Assembly (NCBI GenBank): GCA_017460835.1
Contig: JAFUAD010000036.1
Coordinates: 1-38,033 of the forward strand
DNA: 38,033 nt
Direction of reading: 5' to 3'
Source: Oscillospiraceae bacterium
Lineage (GTDB): Bacteria; Bacillota; Clostridia; Oscillospirales; Ruminococcaceae
Position 1 is the stretch's first letter. Every line of letters begins with the position of its first letter. The notes beneath the pieces were generated by a model, which worked only from the letters and a program-made list of their open reading frames with translations, had not been told where the DNA came from and searched no databases. The position numbers and the translations under genes were made by a program. This document shows, one piece after another, positions 16,728 to 24,889 of the stretch.

Positions 16728-18491
16728 ATGAAAACCGAAGCAAAACCCAACATCATGAAAATCATCAACGATTACGCCGGAAAACGGCGGCATCTCATCA
16801 CGCTGGGGCGCATTCTGGCGGCAATCAGTGCGCTGATGGGGCTGGTGCCGTTCTATCTGCTCTGGAGGATCATCCGCATCGCAGTAAAAGGCGAAAATCT
16901 TAGCCGGATTCCCGATCTCGGCTGGCTGGCCGTCGGCATCACGGTTGCGGCGCTTCTCGTTTACATCGCCGCGCTGTTCTGCACGCATATAGCGGCATTC
17001 CGTGTGCAGGCTAGTATGCGCAGCCGTCTGATGCGCCGCATCCTGACGCTGCCGCTCGGCGTTTTCGATGAGGACGGCACGGGCAAGATCCGCCGCACTG
17101 TCAATGAATCGACGGCTGCGACGGAAACCTTCATCGCGCACAATCTCCCGGACAAGGCCGTTGCTGCGGCAACACCGGTCGGACTGCTCGTCCTGCTGTT
17201 TGCATTCGACTGGAAGATCGGGCTGATCTGCCTGATTCCGGCGGTCATCGGCTTTGCGATCATGATGTCGATGATGGGCAAGGGCATGCAGGAGAAGATG
17301 AAGGAATACCAGAACGCGCTTGATACCATGAGCAGCGAGGCGACGGAATATGTCCGCGGCATTCCGGTTGTCAAGGTGTTCGGGCAGTCGGTGCATTCGT
17401 TCCGACGCTTCAAAAATGCGATCGACGGCTTCGGCAAATGGGCGACGGAATACACGCTGATGCTGCGGATGCCGATGACCGGCTTCATGACCGCGATCAA
17501 TGCGGTGTTTGCGTTTTTGGTCGCAGCTGCGTTTATTTTCACGCGGGACGGCATCACGCCGGATACAATTTTGAATGTGATGTATTACATCATTGTCACA
17601 CCGCTGCTGACCGTTACCCTGACGAAAATCGCGTATTCCGGTGAGCAGGAGATGGTCGTCGTCGATGCGCTCAGCCGTGTGGATACGATTCTTGCGATCG
17701 AGCCGATGCAGGATTCCGAACATCCTGCAAAGCCGCAGGACAATTCGATCACGCTGGAGCATGCTTCCTACCGCTATCAGGATGCGCAGCGTGATGCGGT
17801 GCATGACCTGAATCTGCATATTCCTGCGGGCGGGCATATCGCGCTGGTAGGGCCCTCCGGCGGCGGCAAAACGACGACTGCCGAGCTGATCGCGCGGTTC
17901 TTTGATGTGACCGGGGGCAGCATCAAAATCGGCGGCGCGGATATCCGGGATATCCCGCAGAATGCGCTGATGCAGCAGGTCTCGTTTGTGTTTCAGGACA
18001 GCAGGCTGCTGAAAACCTCCGTTCTTGAAAATGTGCGGCTCTCCAGACCGGATGCCTCGGAGGCAGAGGTCATGGATGCGCTGAAAGCGGCGCAGTGCAT
18101 GGATATCATCGAAAAGCTGCCGGACGGCATTCACACGGTCATCGGCGCAAAGGGAACGTATCTCTCCGGCGGCGAGCAGCAGCGCATTTCGATCGCGCGG
18201 GCAATTCTGAAAAACGCGCCGATTCTGATTCTCGACGAAGCGACCGCATTTGCCGACCCGGACAATGAGACAAAGGTGCAGGCGGCATTTGCAGAGCTTG
18301 CAAAGGGCAAAACTGTCATCATGATCGCGCACCGGCTCAGCACCGTTGTCAATACAGACTGCATTTATGTACTGAAGGACGGCGAAATCTGCGAGAGCGG
18401 AACACATCAGAAGCTCATGGAGCAGGGCGGCGTTTACAGGCAGATGTTTGATGATTATACCCGCTCGGTCAACTGGAAGGTAGGTGCTTAA
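16728..18491 (+). CDS. ABC transporter half, fused membrane and ATPase domains (YbtP/IrtA-like)
   Basis: A 587-residue type IV ABC protein. Six membrane helices (about 20-320) precede an ATPase domain with Walker A GPSGGGKTT (375-383), signature LSGGEQQ (479-485), Walker B ending in D503-E504 and an H-loop (AHRLST). The D-loop sequence DEATAFADPDNE is characteristic of the first subunit of YbtP/YbtQ and IrtA/IrtB-type heterodimers, which import metal-loaded siderophores despite an exporter-like fold. ATG 16728 follows AAGGAGG. Its stop overlaps the ribosome site of the second half. With the ZIP and His-tailed exporter next door, a metal-chelate substrate is a reasonable guess. A drug or peptide exporter is the alternative. 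Confidence 0.87.
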   Translation: MKTEAKPNIMKIINDYAGKRRHLITLGRILAAISALMGLVPFYLLWRIIRIAVKGENLSRIPDLGWLAVGITVAALLVYIAALFCTHIAAFRVQASMRSRLMRRILTLPLGVFDEDGTGKIRRTVNESTAATETFIAHNLPDKAVAAATPVGLLVLLFAFDWKIGLICLIPAVIGFAIMMSMMGKGMQEKMKEYQNALDTMSSEATEYVRGIPVVKVFGQSVHSFRRFKNAIDGFGKWATEYTLMLRMPMTGFMTAINAVFAFLVAAAFIFTRDGITPDTILNVMYYIIVTPLLTVTLTKIAYSGEQEMVVVDALSRVDTILAIEPMQDSEHPAKPQDNSITLEHASYRYQDAQRDAVHDLNLHIPAGGHIALVGPSGGGKTTTAELIARFFDVTGGSIKIGGADIRDIPQNALMQQVSFVFQDSRLLKTSVLENVRLSRPDASEAEVMDALKAAQCMDIIEKLPDGIHTVIGAKGTYLSGGEQQRISIARAILKNAPILILDEATAFADPDNETKVQAAFAELAKGKTVIMIAHRLSTVVNTDCIYVLKDGEICESGTHQKLMEQGGVYRQMFDDYTRSVNWKVGA

Positions 18492-18492
18492 C

Positions 18493-20235
18493 ATGAAGAT
18501 CATTCCGTATTTGCAGCACAAATTTGCGCTTTCCCGCGAGGGCGCGGTCGATATGGCAAAGGCCTGTGCGAGCGTCACCGTGACAAATATTACCCTGATG
18601 ATGCCGGCGGCGGTGCTCTATCTGCTCATCAAGGATTTGCTCGAAGATACACTGACAACAAGCAGAATCCCGTTTTATGTGATCGCTTCAATCGTCATTC
18701 TGGTGCTGATTGTGCTGACAAATTTCATTCAGTATAACGCGACATTTCTCTCGACCTACAAGGAAAGCGGCGTTCGGAGAACGGCACTTGCCGAACGTCT
18801 GCGCAAGCTGCCGCTCTCGTATTTTGGAAAGAAAAATATCGCCGATCTGACTACCACGATCATGAGCGACTGCGCACAGATCGAAACCGCATCGAGTCAC
18901 TGGATCCCGGAGCTGATCGGCGCACTGATCTCGACGGCGCTGGTCGGCGTGAGCATGTTCATCTTCTTTGACTGGCGCCTTGCGCTGGCGAGCTTCTGGG
19001 TCATCCCGGCTGCATTCCTGACGGTCTGGGGCTCGGCAAAATATCAGAAGCGGGCCGTGCAGAAGAACACGAAGGTCAAGATGGTGCTTGCCGACGGCAT
19101 TCAGGAGTGCCTGGAAGCCGTGCGTGATCTGCGTGCAAACAATGCGCAGGATGCGTATATGGAGGGGCTTGACCGGAAGATCAAAAATGTCGAAAAGCAG
19201 GCGCTTTTCACGGAGCTGAAGCTCGCGGTCTGCGTCAATGCCGGCGCGATTATCTTAAAGCTCGGCATCGCAACAACTGCGCTGGTTGGCGGCTTTTTGC
19301 TCAGCCGCGAAGAAATCACCCTGCTGACATTTTTCATGTTCCTGATGCTCGTTTCCCGCCTCTACGACCCCATGCAGATCACGCTGCAAAACTTCGCCGC
19401 GATTATCGCGACAACGGTGCAGTGCGAGCGGCTCGATGAGGTGCTGTCTCACGAGATTCAGACCGGCACCGAGCAGATGACCAATCAGGGCTACGACATC
19501 GCCTTCGATCATGTGGCATTCTCCTATCACGATGACACAGCGGTGCTCAAAGACGTATCCTTTACGGCAAAGCAGGGCGAGGTCACGGCGCTGATCGGCC
19601 CCTCCGGAGGCGGCAAAACGACGGTTTCCCGCCTTGCCGCGCGGTTCTGGGATGTGACGGGCGGTAAGATCACGCTCGGCGGCATGGATATTTCCGGCGT
19701 CGATCCGGAGACGCTGTTCTCTGCATTTTCGATTGTATTTCAGGATGTAACACTGTTCAATCAGAGCATCAAGGATAATATCCGCATCGGCAAACAGGAC
19801 GCGACCGATGAGGAGATCATGCAGGCAGCACGGCTTGCAAACTGCGATGAATTTGTCTCGCGCCTGCCCGAGGGCTACGATACGGTGATCGGCGAGAACG
19901 GCAGCGAGCTCTCCGGCGGTGAGCGGCAGCGCATTTCGATCGCAAGAGCGTTCCTCAAGGATGCGCCGATCATCCTGCTGGATGAGGCATCGGCGAGTCT
20001 GGATGTGGAGAATGAGACTGCGATTCAGACGGCACTCTCCCGCTTAATCAAGGATAAAACCGTCATTGTCATCGCGCACAGAATGCGCACGGTCTCCGGC
20101 GCCGATCATATTGTGGTGCTGGCAGACGGCGTCGTGCAGGAATCCGGAACGCCCGATGAACTGCTGAAGCAAAACGGCATCTTCGCCGGAATGGTGCGTG
20201 CGCAGAATGAAAGCGCTGCTTGGGCGATCAACTGA
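18493..20235 (+). CDS. ABC transporter half, second subunit (YbtQ/IrtB-like)
   Basis: A 580-residue partner of the protein at 16728 with the same layout: six membrane helices, Walker A GPSGGGKT (369-376), signature LSGGERQ (473-479) and D-loop DEASASLDVENE. The last of these is the usual second-subunit version. ATG 18493 lies 2 nt after the stop of the first half, using AAGGTAGG as ribosome site. An upstream GTG (18484) would overlap the first gene and is less likely. The pair forms a heterodimer. A perfect terminator follows, so the plus-strand operon is tetR plus these two genes. Confidence 0.87.
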   Translation: MKIIPYLQHKFALSREGAVDMAKACASVTVTNITLMMPAAVLYLLIKDLLEDTLTTSRIPFYVIASIVILVLIVLTNFIQYNATFLSTYKESGVRRTALAERLRKLPLSYFGKKNIADLTTTIMSDCAQIETASSHWIPELIGALISTALVGVSMFIFFDWRLALASFWVIPAAFLTVWGSAKYQKRAVQKNTKVKMVLADGIQECLEAVRDLRANNAQDAYMEGLDRKIKNVEKQALFTELKLAVCVNAGAIILKLGIATTALVGGFLLSREEITLLTFFMFLMLVSRLYDPMQITLQNFAAIIATTVQCERLDEVLSHEIQTGTEQMTNQGYDIAFDHVAFSYHDDTAVLKDVSFTAKQGEVTALIGPSGGGKTTVSRLAARFWDVTGGKITLGGMDISGVDPETLFSAFSIVFQDVTLFNQSIKDNIRIGKQDATDEEIMQAARLANCDEFVSRLPEGYDTVIGENGSELSGGERQRISIARAFLKDAPIILLDEASASLDVENETAIQTALSRLIKDKTVIVIAHRMRTVSGADHIVVLADGVVQESGTPDELLKQNGIFAGMVRAQNESAAWAIN

Positions 20236-20243
20236 ACAGAAGC

Positions 20244-20279
20244 AAAAGGCATACCGCCGGGCTTGGCGGTATGCCTTTT
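20244..20279 (+). terminator. Strong terminator after the ABC pair
   Basis: AAAAGGCATACCGCC (20244-20258) and GGCGGTATGCCTTTT (20265-20279) form a perfect 15-bp stem with a 6-nt loop. The A/T-rich base allows termination in both directions, serving the convergent gene that ends at 20314. Confidence 0.92.
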
Positions 20280-20313
20280 CTGCAATTGCACACAAATTAT
20301 AAAGCACTTCCTC

Positions 20314-21015
20314 TCATGCTTTGCCGCAGGCATATGCCGCTGCAAGGAACATTGCGCCCAGCCCCAGAGATGCACCGGAATTTGCAAGCAGGGAGAATAT
20401 CTCATTCCCTGTGAGGGCTGTCAGCAAAGCAGCGGCAGCATGAAATATAATGTAGAATCCGGCCGTGTTCAGCAGCACCGCCGCTCCCGGGAGCGGAAGG
20501 ATTCGTTTCAGAACAAAGTAAATGAACGCAGCGGATAGGCACAGCTCTGTGACAGTCACCCACAGATTTGTGGCTGCAAAGGATACCAGAAACGGCGTGC
20601 GGTACATTGTTTCAACTGTTTCGGGCGAAATCCCGCAGAGCAGTGCCTGCTTCACCGCCATCATCAGAACAGCGCATACCGAATGTGCCGCAAAGAAGGA
20701 CAGCACGCCGATGACCGCGCCGATCTGAAAGCAGCGGTACATCTTCCCTTTTCTGTCCTTCAGACGGTCCCGCAAATCGGAATCCATCGCGCATAGCCCG
20801 AGATACAGAAACGGTGCTGCGATGATACCCGTCAGCAGCGTGAAATACAACCTCCCGGCCGGCATATCCTTTACCGAGGTTCTCATGATCAGGAGTATGG
20901 TTTCTCCGCTTTTTGAAAAGCTCTGCAAGAGCACATCGCCCGCCGCGAACAGTGCCGTTCCGATGAAGCCGATCACAAGAAGCAGTTTGCGTCGTTCTTT
21001 TTTGATATACAGCAT
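20314..21015 (-). CDS. Integral membrane protein, DUF6796-like
   Basis: A 233-residue protein with six or so membrane helices. It begins with a basic N-terminus (MLYIKKERRKLLLVIGFIGTALFAAGDVLL). The 'G..LF..GD.LL' opening and the overall pattern fit DUF6796-type membrane proteins of Firmicutes, whose function is unknown. ATG 21015 is preceded on the minus strand by AAGGGGAGAA. It is the third gene after GH26 and the nitroreductase, but a GC-rich hairpin in the 56-nt gap may separate it. Confidence 0.7.
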   Translation of the reverse strand: MLYIKKERRKLLLVIGFIGTALFAAGDVLLQSFSKSGETILLIMRTSVKDMPAGRLYFTLLTGIIAAPFLYLGLCAMDSDLRDRLKDRKGKMYRCFQIGAVIGVLSFFAAHSVCAVLMMAVKQALLCGISPETVETMYRTPFLVSFAATNLWVTVTELCLSAAFIYFVLKRILPLPGAAVLLNTAGFYIIFHAAAALLTALTGNEIFSLLANSGASLGLGAMFLAAAYACGKA

Positions 21016-21036
21016 GTCAGGTTCTCCCCTTCAGAC

Positions 21037-21062
21037 GGCGCTGCCGTAACAAAAGCAGCGCC
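21037..21062. terminator. GC-rich hairpin between nitroreductase and DUF6796 genes
   Basis: GGCGCTGC (21037-21044) and GCAGCGCC (21055-21062) form an 8-bp stem with a 10-nt loop. A T-run follows only on the plus strand (ATTTTTT, 21067-21073). For the minus-strand genes it is at most a pause or partial terminator lying next to a ribosome site. Confidence 0.5.
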
Positions 21063-21071
21063 GGTTATTTT

Positions 21072-21860
21072 TTATAATGTGACGGTCGCGATATATTCCG
21101 TATCCTTCGCCGCAGCAATGTGCGGTTCTGCGACACGGAGCGTGCCGCCCGCGACTGTCATAAAATGACAGAGCGCGATGCCCAGATCAACCTTCTGCAC
21201 ATCCCATGCAGCACCGCTTCCGCCGATCGAATGCTTCTCATAGAAGTGATACGCATTCCCCTCGTTCACGATCCGCCACGGCTGCTTATTGACCGCCGAC
21301 GGCGCATGCCGGACTGCTTCGAGCGCATTCTGAATCACGGCATCATCGGTGTGCAGCGGCGCAGTAAAATCATGCGCAAAGAACAGCTCCTTGTCCTTGA
21401 TGCGCTTATCCGCACGGATTGCAGTCCGCATGCCGATTTCCTTGATCGAGCGTTTTGGTGCAGGGTATCCGAGCGGACTGACGCAGGGCATGATCTCGCC
21501 CTCTTTGACCTTTGCCTCCCGCTCAAACTGCTCCCGCTTCATCGTCCCGCCGATCCATGTGGTTCCGATTCCGAGCGACCACGCAAACAGCACCAGCTTT
21601 TCAAAGGAAAATCCAAACGCCTCGGCGCAATGCGCGCCCTTTGCGACCTTCCCGGCAATATAAAGCTGCTCTCCCTGAATCACGGGGCTCGACAGCCCGT
21701 GTTCTTTGGCATCGAGCAACACAAATTCCACGGGAATATCGAAGGGATTTGTGATCGTTTTGATATATTCCGTCAGCTTGCTTCTGTCCGCATCGGAGAG
21801 CGCTCTGCCGTCAAAAGTGCGGACGCTTTTTCTTGTTCTGATCAGCTTCATCCAATCCAT
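21072..21860 (-). CDS. Nitroreductase-family flavoprotein (TM1586-like)
   Basis: A 262-residue FMN-dependent nitroreductase-fold protein. The N-terminal RKSVRTFDGRALS provides the usual Arg-Arg/Ser FMN phosphate contacts. AWSLGIGTTWIGGTM and APSAVNKQPWRIV are conserved blocks. The length and two-part layout fit the larger nitroreductase subgroup seen in clostridia. ATG 21860 is preceded by GGGAGG on the minus strand. It starts 20 nt after the GH26 stop, so the genes are co-transcribed. The natural substrate is unknown and a link to mannan metabolism is not obvious. Confidence 0.85.
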   Translation of the reverse strand: MDWMKLIRTRKSVRTFDGRALSDADRSKLTEYIKTITNPFDIPVEFVLLDAKEHGLSSPVIQGEQLYIAGKVAKGAHCAEAFGFSFEKLVLFAWSLGIGTTWIGGTMKREQFEREAKVKEGEIMPCVSPLGYPAPKRSIKEIGMRTAIRADKRIKDKELFFAHDFTAPLHTDDAVIQNALEAVRHAPSAVNKQPWRIVNEGNAYHFYEKHSIGGSGAAWDVQKVDLGIALCHFMTVAGGTLRVAEPHIAAAKDTEYIATVTL

Positions 21861-21880
21861 TGTGATTTCCTCCCTTATAA

Positions 21881-22849
21881 TCAGTACAGTTTCGGCAATT
21901 CATCCAGCGTCACGGCATACGGGCTGTCATAGAGCTGCTTCAGATACGCCGAAGCGGTGTATTCCTCTGACAGGCAAAAATGCCCTGACCACGACATAAA
22001 GCTCGCCCAGCCGATTTTTTCGCTGTGGATCGCGCCGGCATCCGGCACGGTTCCGGTTTCGCCGATCAGCGCGATTTTCGGCTGCTCTGTGATTTGCATG
22101 AGCTCGTGATACATCGCGCTCTGGCTTGTGTGCGTGTGCGGCGCCGGGTACATATCCCGCGAAATGATATCGACCGTATCATCGCCCGGATAGCATGCCG
22201 GAACCTGTGAATTCCAGACCCAGATCAGGTTATTGAGCCGGTGCAGCTCTATGTATCGCTCAAACATGATCCGCCACAGCTTTTTGACTGTCTCTGCGCC
22301 CTTTGCGCCCCACCAGAACCAGCCGCCGTCGCCCTCGTGGAACGGCCGCCAGAGAATCGGGATGCCCTTGTCGCAGAAGGGGCGCAGCAGTCCTGCCATC
22401 ATGTCCATATCGGAGAGCAGCGCCCTGTTTTCGGGCGTTCCGTCGATCACGGCGCGGCTTGCATCAAAGTCGGTGTATTTGCTGAAAAAGGATTTGGAGC
22501 GCCCGCCGAGCGGCGAGAACCAGTGCCATGTGAATGTGATGAGCCCTTTTTTCGCCGCCCATTCCCATGCGTTTTTCAGTGTGCCGTAATTTCGCAGTAC
22601 CTCGGTCATGCATTCCTCGTCGGTATCGAGATAATTGATATTCGGCGAATAGGACAGCAGCTCAAAGCCCAGCAGGGCAGGGGACCTCCCGGTGACTGCC
22701 CGGATGTGATGCAGCTCCTCCATTTCCATAGTTTGCGTGTGCTGCCCGGTTACAATTTTATCACAGGTAATGTCCGAGAGAAATTTGAGGACATTCCGGA
22801 CACAGGGCTGTGCATCGGGATTGACCGGTGTATCCAGCTTATCGCTCAT
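21881..22849 (-). CDS. GH26 glycoside hydrolase (beta-mannanase-like), no signal peptide
   Basis: A 322-residue single-domain GH26 enzyme. The acid/base Glu is E172 in WRPFHEGDGGWFWWG and the nucleophile is E264 in LIGETG. TWHWFSPLGG (about 107-116) and VWNSQVP are other GH26 landmarks. It has no secretion signal, carbohydrate-binding module or dockerin, so it should work in the cytoplasm on imported manno-oligosaccharides. ATG 22849 follows AAAGGAG on the minus strand; an upstream ATG (22873) lacks a site. It is led by a good promoter at 22908-22935 and followed by a nitroreductase gene. Confidence 0.9.
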   Translation of the reverse strand: MSDKLDTPVNPDAQPCVRNVLKFLSDITCDKIVTGQHTQTMEMEELHHIRAVTGRSPALLGFELLSYSPNINYLDTDEECMTEVLRNYGTLKNAWEWAAKKGLITFTWHWFSPLGGRSKSFFSKYTDFDASRAVIDGTPENRALLSDMDMMAGLLRPFCDKGIPILWRPFHEGDGGWFWWGAKGAETVKKLWRIMFERYIELHRLNNLIWVWNSQVPACYPGDDTVDIISRDMYPAPHTHTSQSAMYHELMQITEQPKIALIGETGTVPDAGAIHSEKIGWASFMSWSGHFCLSEEYTASAYLKQLYDSPYAVTLDELPKLY

Positions 22850-22907
22850 GTGCAGCGCTCCTTTCTGTATCAACCTTGACTTTTATTCATTCCTGTATTA
22901 TAATATT

Positions 22908-22935
22908 ATTATATCATGAATATACAGTTTGTCAA
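22908..22935 (-). promoter_or_regulatory. Promoter of the GH26 operon
   Basis: On the minus strand, TTGACA (22935-22930) and TATAAT (22913-22908) are 16 nt apart within an AT-rich stretch. It is the only clear promoter in the divergent gap with the GNAT-RibD gene (22975). Confidence 0.8.
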
Positions 22936-22974
22936 GTGCGCACATTGTAAAACAGAAAGTGCAGGTGTCTATCT

Positions 22975-23913
22975 ATGGAATATGTAACACATGACAGCAG
23001 AATCTGCTGCATCGACGGGAACGGCAATGAGGTCGGAACGATCCTGTTCCCAAAGCGCGAGGGAAATGTCTATGAGATCACCTCGACAAAGGTTGACCCC
23101 TCCATGCAGGGAAAGGGCATCGCCGCAGGTCTCATGCGGCATTGTCTCAACGAGATCAGCCGCCGCCGCGGCACGGTGCAGGCGACCTGCTCCTATGCGC
23201 AGAACTATCTCGCAAAGCATGGGCTGCGCCCGCTTGTCATCTGCCATATGGTGACATCCATCGACGGCAGGGTGACCGGAAAATTTCTCTCAGGCAGTGC
23301 CGGGGTGCAGGCAAGCGAGGCATATTACGACTATCACCGCGCGATGCAGGGCGATGCGTTTGCCTGCGGCAGAGTGACAATGGAATCGAGCTTTACCGGC
23401 GGCTTCAAGCCCGATCTGTCGGAATTTGCAGGCGCCGATCTCCCGCATGAGGACTATATCGCAAGAAAGCACGGGTACTATGCCGTGTCCTTTGACCGGC
23501 ACGGTTCGGTCGGCTGGCAGGACGGCATACTGCATGATGAAGACCCCGGCTACGATGACTGCCATATCATCGAGGTGCTCAGTGAGGACACGCCCGCGGA
23601 AATGCTCGCATATTATCGGAAGATCGGTGTTTCGTATCTTTTCGCGGGCAGGGAGGATATTGAGATCAAAACCGCGCTGCAAAAGCTGTATGCGCTGTTC
23701 GGGATCAGGGTGCTTCTGCTGGAGGGCGGCAGCATCATCAACGGCGCATTTCTCCGCGCCGGCTGTGTGGACAAGATCAGTCAGGTCATCGCGCCCGTGA
23801 TTGCAGATCAGAACGATAAGCCGCTGTTTTCGGATGCGGGCATGACGGAATTTCGTATGACAAGCTGCGAGACGACGGAGCAAGGCGCAGTCCGGATTTG
23901 GTATGAAGCATAA
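22975..23913 (+). CDS. GNAT N-acetyltransferase fused to RibD C-terminal (reductase) domain
   Basis: A 312-residue two-domain protein. Residues 1-82 form a short GNAT domain with the acetyl-CoA loop DPSMQGKGIAAGLM (41-54) and a following Y-x3-Y/AKHG end, like NATD1/YjdJ-type mini-GNATs. Residues 84-312 form a RibD_C/dihydrofolate reductase-like domain (ICHMVTSIDGRVTG, ACGRVTMESSF, LLLEGGSIINGAFLRAGCVDKISQVIAPVI). RibD_C proteins reduce ribosylpyrimidines or related heterocycles with NADPH. Outside the riboflavin operon they are often of unknown substrate. ATG 22975 has only a weak ribosome site. An MBL-fold gene follows 36 nt later. The fusion suggests acetylation and reduction of the same or sequential small molecules. 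Confidence 0.82.
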   Translation: MEYVTHDSRICCIDGNGNEVGTILFPKREGNVYEITSTKVDPSMQGKGIAAGLMRHCLNEISRRRGTVQATCSYAQNYLAKHGLRPLVICHMVTSIDGRVTGKFLSGSAGVQASEAYYDYHRAMQGDAFACGRVTMESSFTGGFKPDLSEFAGADLPHEDYIARKHGYYAVSFDRHGSVGWQDGILHDEDPGYDDCHIIEVLSEDTPAEMLAYYRKIGVSYLFAGREDIEIKTALQKLYALFGIRVLLLEGGSIINGAFLRAGCVDKISQVIAPVIADQNDKPLFSDAGMTEFRMTSCETTEQGAVRIWYEA

Positions 23914-23949
23914 CTTCTGAATACAAAGCAAGCTGAAAGGAGCGTTTTT

Positions 23950-24579
23950 ATGCTGGATTTTATCACCGTCAACACACACAGCAGCATCCGCATCGCGGAC
24001 AAAAAGGTCATCTATATTGACCCGTTCAAAAAACCCAACGCGCCGCACGATGCAGATATCATTCTCATCACGCACAGCCATTTCGATCACCTCTCGCCGG
24101 AGGATATCCGGAGGGTGATGAAGCCGGATACGGTGCTCGTCTGCCCGAAATCTGTCACAGAGGCGGACGGTCTGGGGCTCACCGTGCAGAAGGTCAATCC
24201 GCAGGAAGCATTTGAGATCGGCGGCATCCGCTTTGAGACCGTTCCGGCGTACAACAAGCTGAAACCGTTTCACCCGAAGGCAAAGGGCTGGGTGGGCTAC
24301 ATCATCAGCAGCGAGACGAACGGGCGCATTTACATCGCCGGTGATACGGATATGACGGAGGAAAACAGCCGCGTGCAGTGCCGCATTGCCATGCTGCCGA
24401 TCGGCGGGACATACACGGTCGATGCAAAGCATGCCGCAAAGCTCGCCAATGCGCTCCGCCCGGAATTTGTCATCCCCGTTCACTACGGCAGCGTCGTCGG
24501 GAAGCCGGAGGATGCGGAGACATTTCAGAAATACACAGACAGCGGGATTCAGGTCGTTTTGAAGGTGCAGGCATTCTGA
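23950..24579 (+). CDS. MBL-fold metal-dependent hydrolase
   Basis: A 209-residue metallo-beta-lactamase-fold protein with the metal motif THSHFDHL (41-48), GDTDM as the fourth motif and a final VIPVHYG. The sequence resembles the UlaG-like small MBL group with broad or unknown hydrolase activity. ATG 23950 is preceded by AAAGGAG. It is probably transcribed with the GNAT-RibD gene and ends before a perfect terminator. Confidence 0.87.
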   Translation: MLDFITVNTHSSIRIADKKVIYIDPFKKPNAPHDADIILITHSHFDHLSPEDIRRVMKPDTVLVCPKSVTEADGLGLTVQKVNPQEAFEIGGIRFETVPAYNKLKPFHPKAKGWVGYIISSETNGRIYIAGDTDMTEENSRVQCRIAMLPIGGTYTVDAKHAAKLANALRPEFVIPVHYGSVVGKPEDAETFQKYTDSGIQVVLKVQAF

Positions 24580-24630
24580 GCGGCTCCGCTGCGGATGCCG
24601 GTTTGCACCATAGCGCCTCATTGTTACAAA

Positions 24631-24661
24631 AAAGGCTGCCGATTCCAGATCGGCAGCCTTT
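24631..24661 (+). terminator. Terminator after the MBL-fold gene
   Basis: AAAGGCTGCCGAT (24631-24643) and ATCGGCAGCCTTT (24649-24661) form a perfect 13-bp stem with a 5-nt loop, preceded by A and ending in T. It lies at the edge of a broken TetR gene read from the other strand. Confidence 0.9.
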
Positions 24662-24778
24662 ATCGCATGTGCCCTTTGCGATGCCGGCCTCTGCAATGAT
24701 CTCGTCAATGCTTGTGTTATCGTAGCCCTTTTCGATAAACAAGCGGTACGCGATCTTCAGAAGCTCTTTATTTACAAT
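24662..24778 (-). pseudogene. TetR-family regulator remnant (N-terminal helix-turn-helix only)
   Basis: Read on the minus strand, this encodes NKELLKIAYRLFIEKGYDNTSIDEIIAEAGIAKGT, an unmistakable TetR N-terminus up to the turn of the DNA-binding motif. It then runs into the terminator at 24631-24661. There is no start codon upstream in frame (a methionine occurs only inside, at the LFIEKG position) and the recognition helix and ligand domain are missing. It is a relic of a deleted regulator. Confidence 0.75.
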
Positions 24779-24781
24779 GAT

Positions 24782-24828
24782 AAAAAATACATGCCGCCGG
24801 CACCGCGCAATGCGGCGTCAGCGGCATG
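24782..24828 (-). terminator. Terminator of the 664-residue gene
   Basis: On the minus strand, CATGCCGC (24828-24821) pairs with GCGGCATG (24797-24790) around a GC-rich inner loop. TATTTTTTA follows. It lies 62 nt past the stop at 24890. Confidence 0.8.
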
Positions 24829-24889
24829 ATGATTTTATTTCACAGCTCTTTCAGCTTTTCCGTATCCGTGCCATTGGCAGATGCCATGC

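Noticed and set aside
16647-18578. A 643-codon minus-strand frame opposite the first ABC half
   Set aside because: The plus strand carries Walker A, signature and Walker B motifs with a strong ribosome site. The opposite frame is composition-driven.
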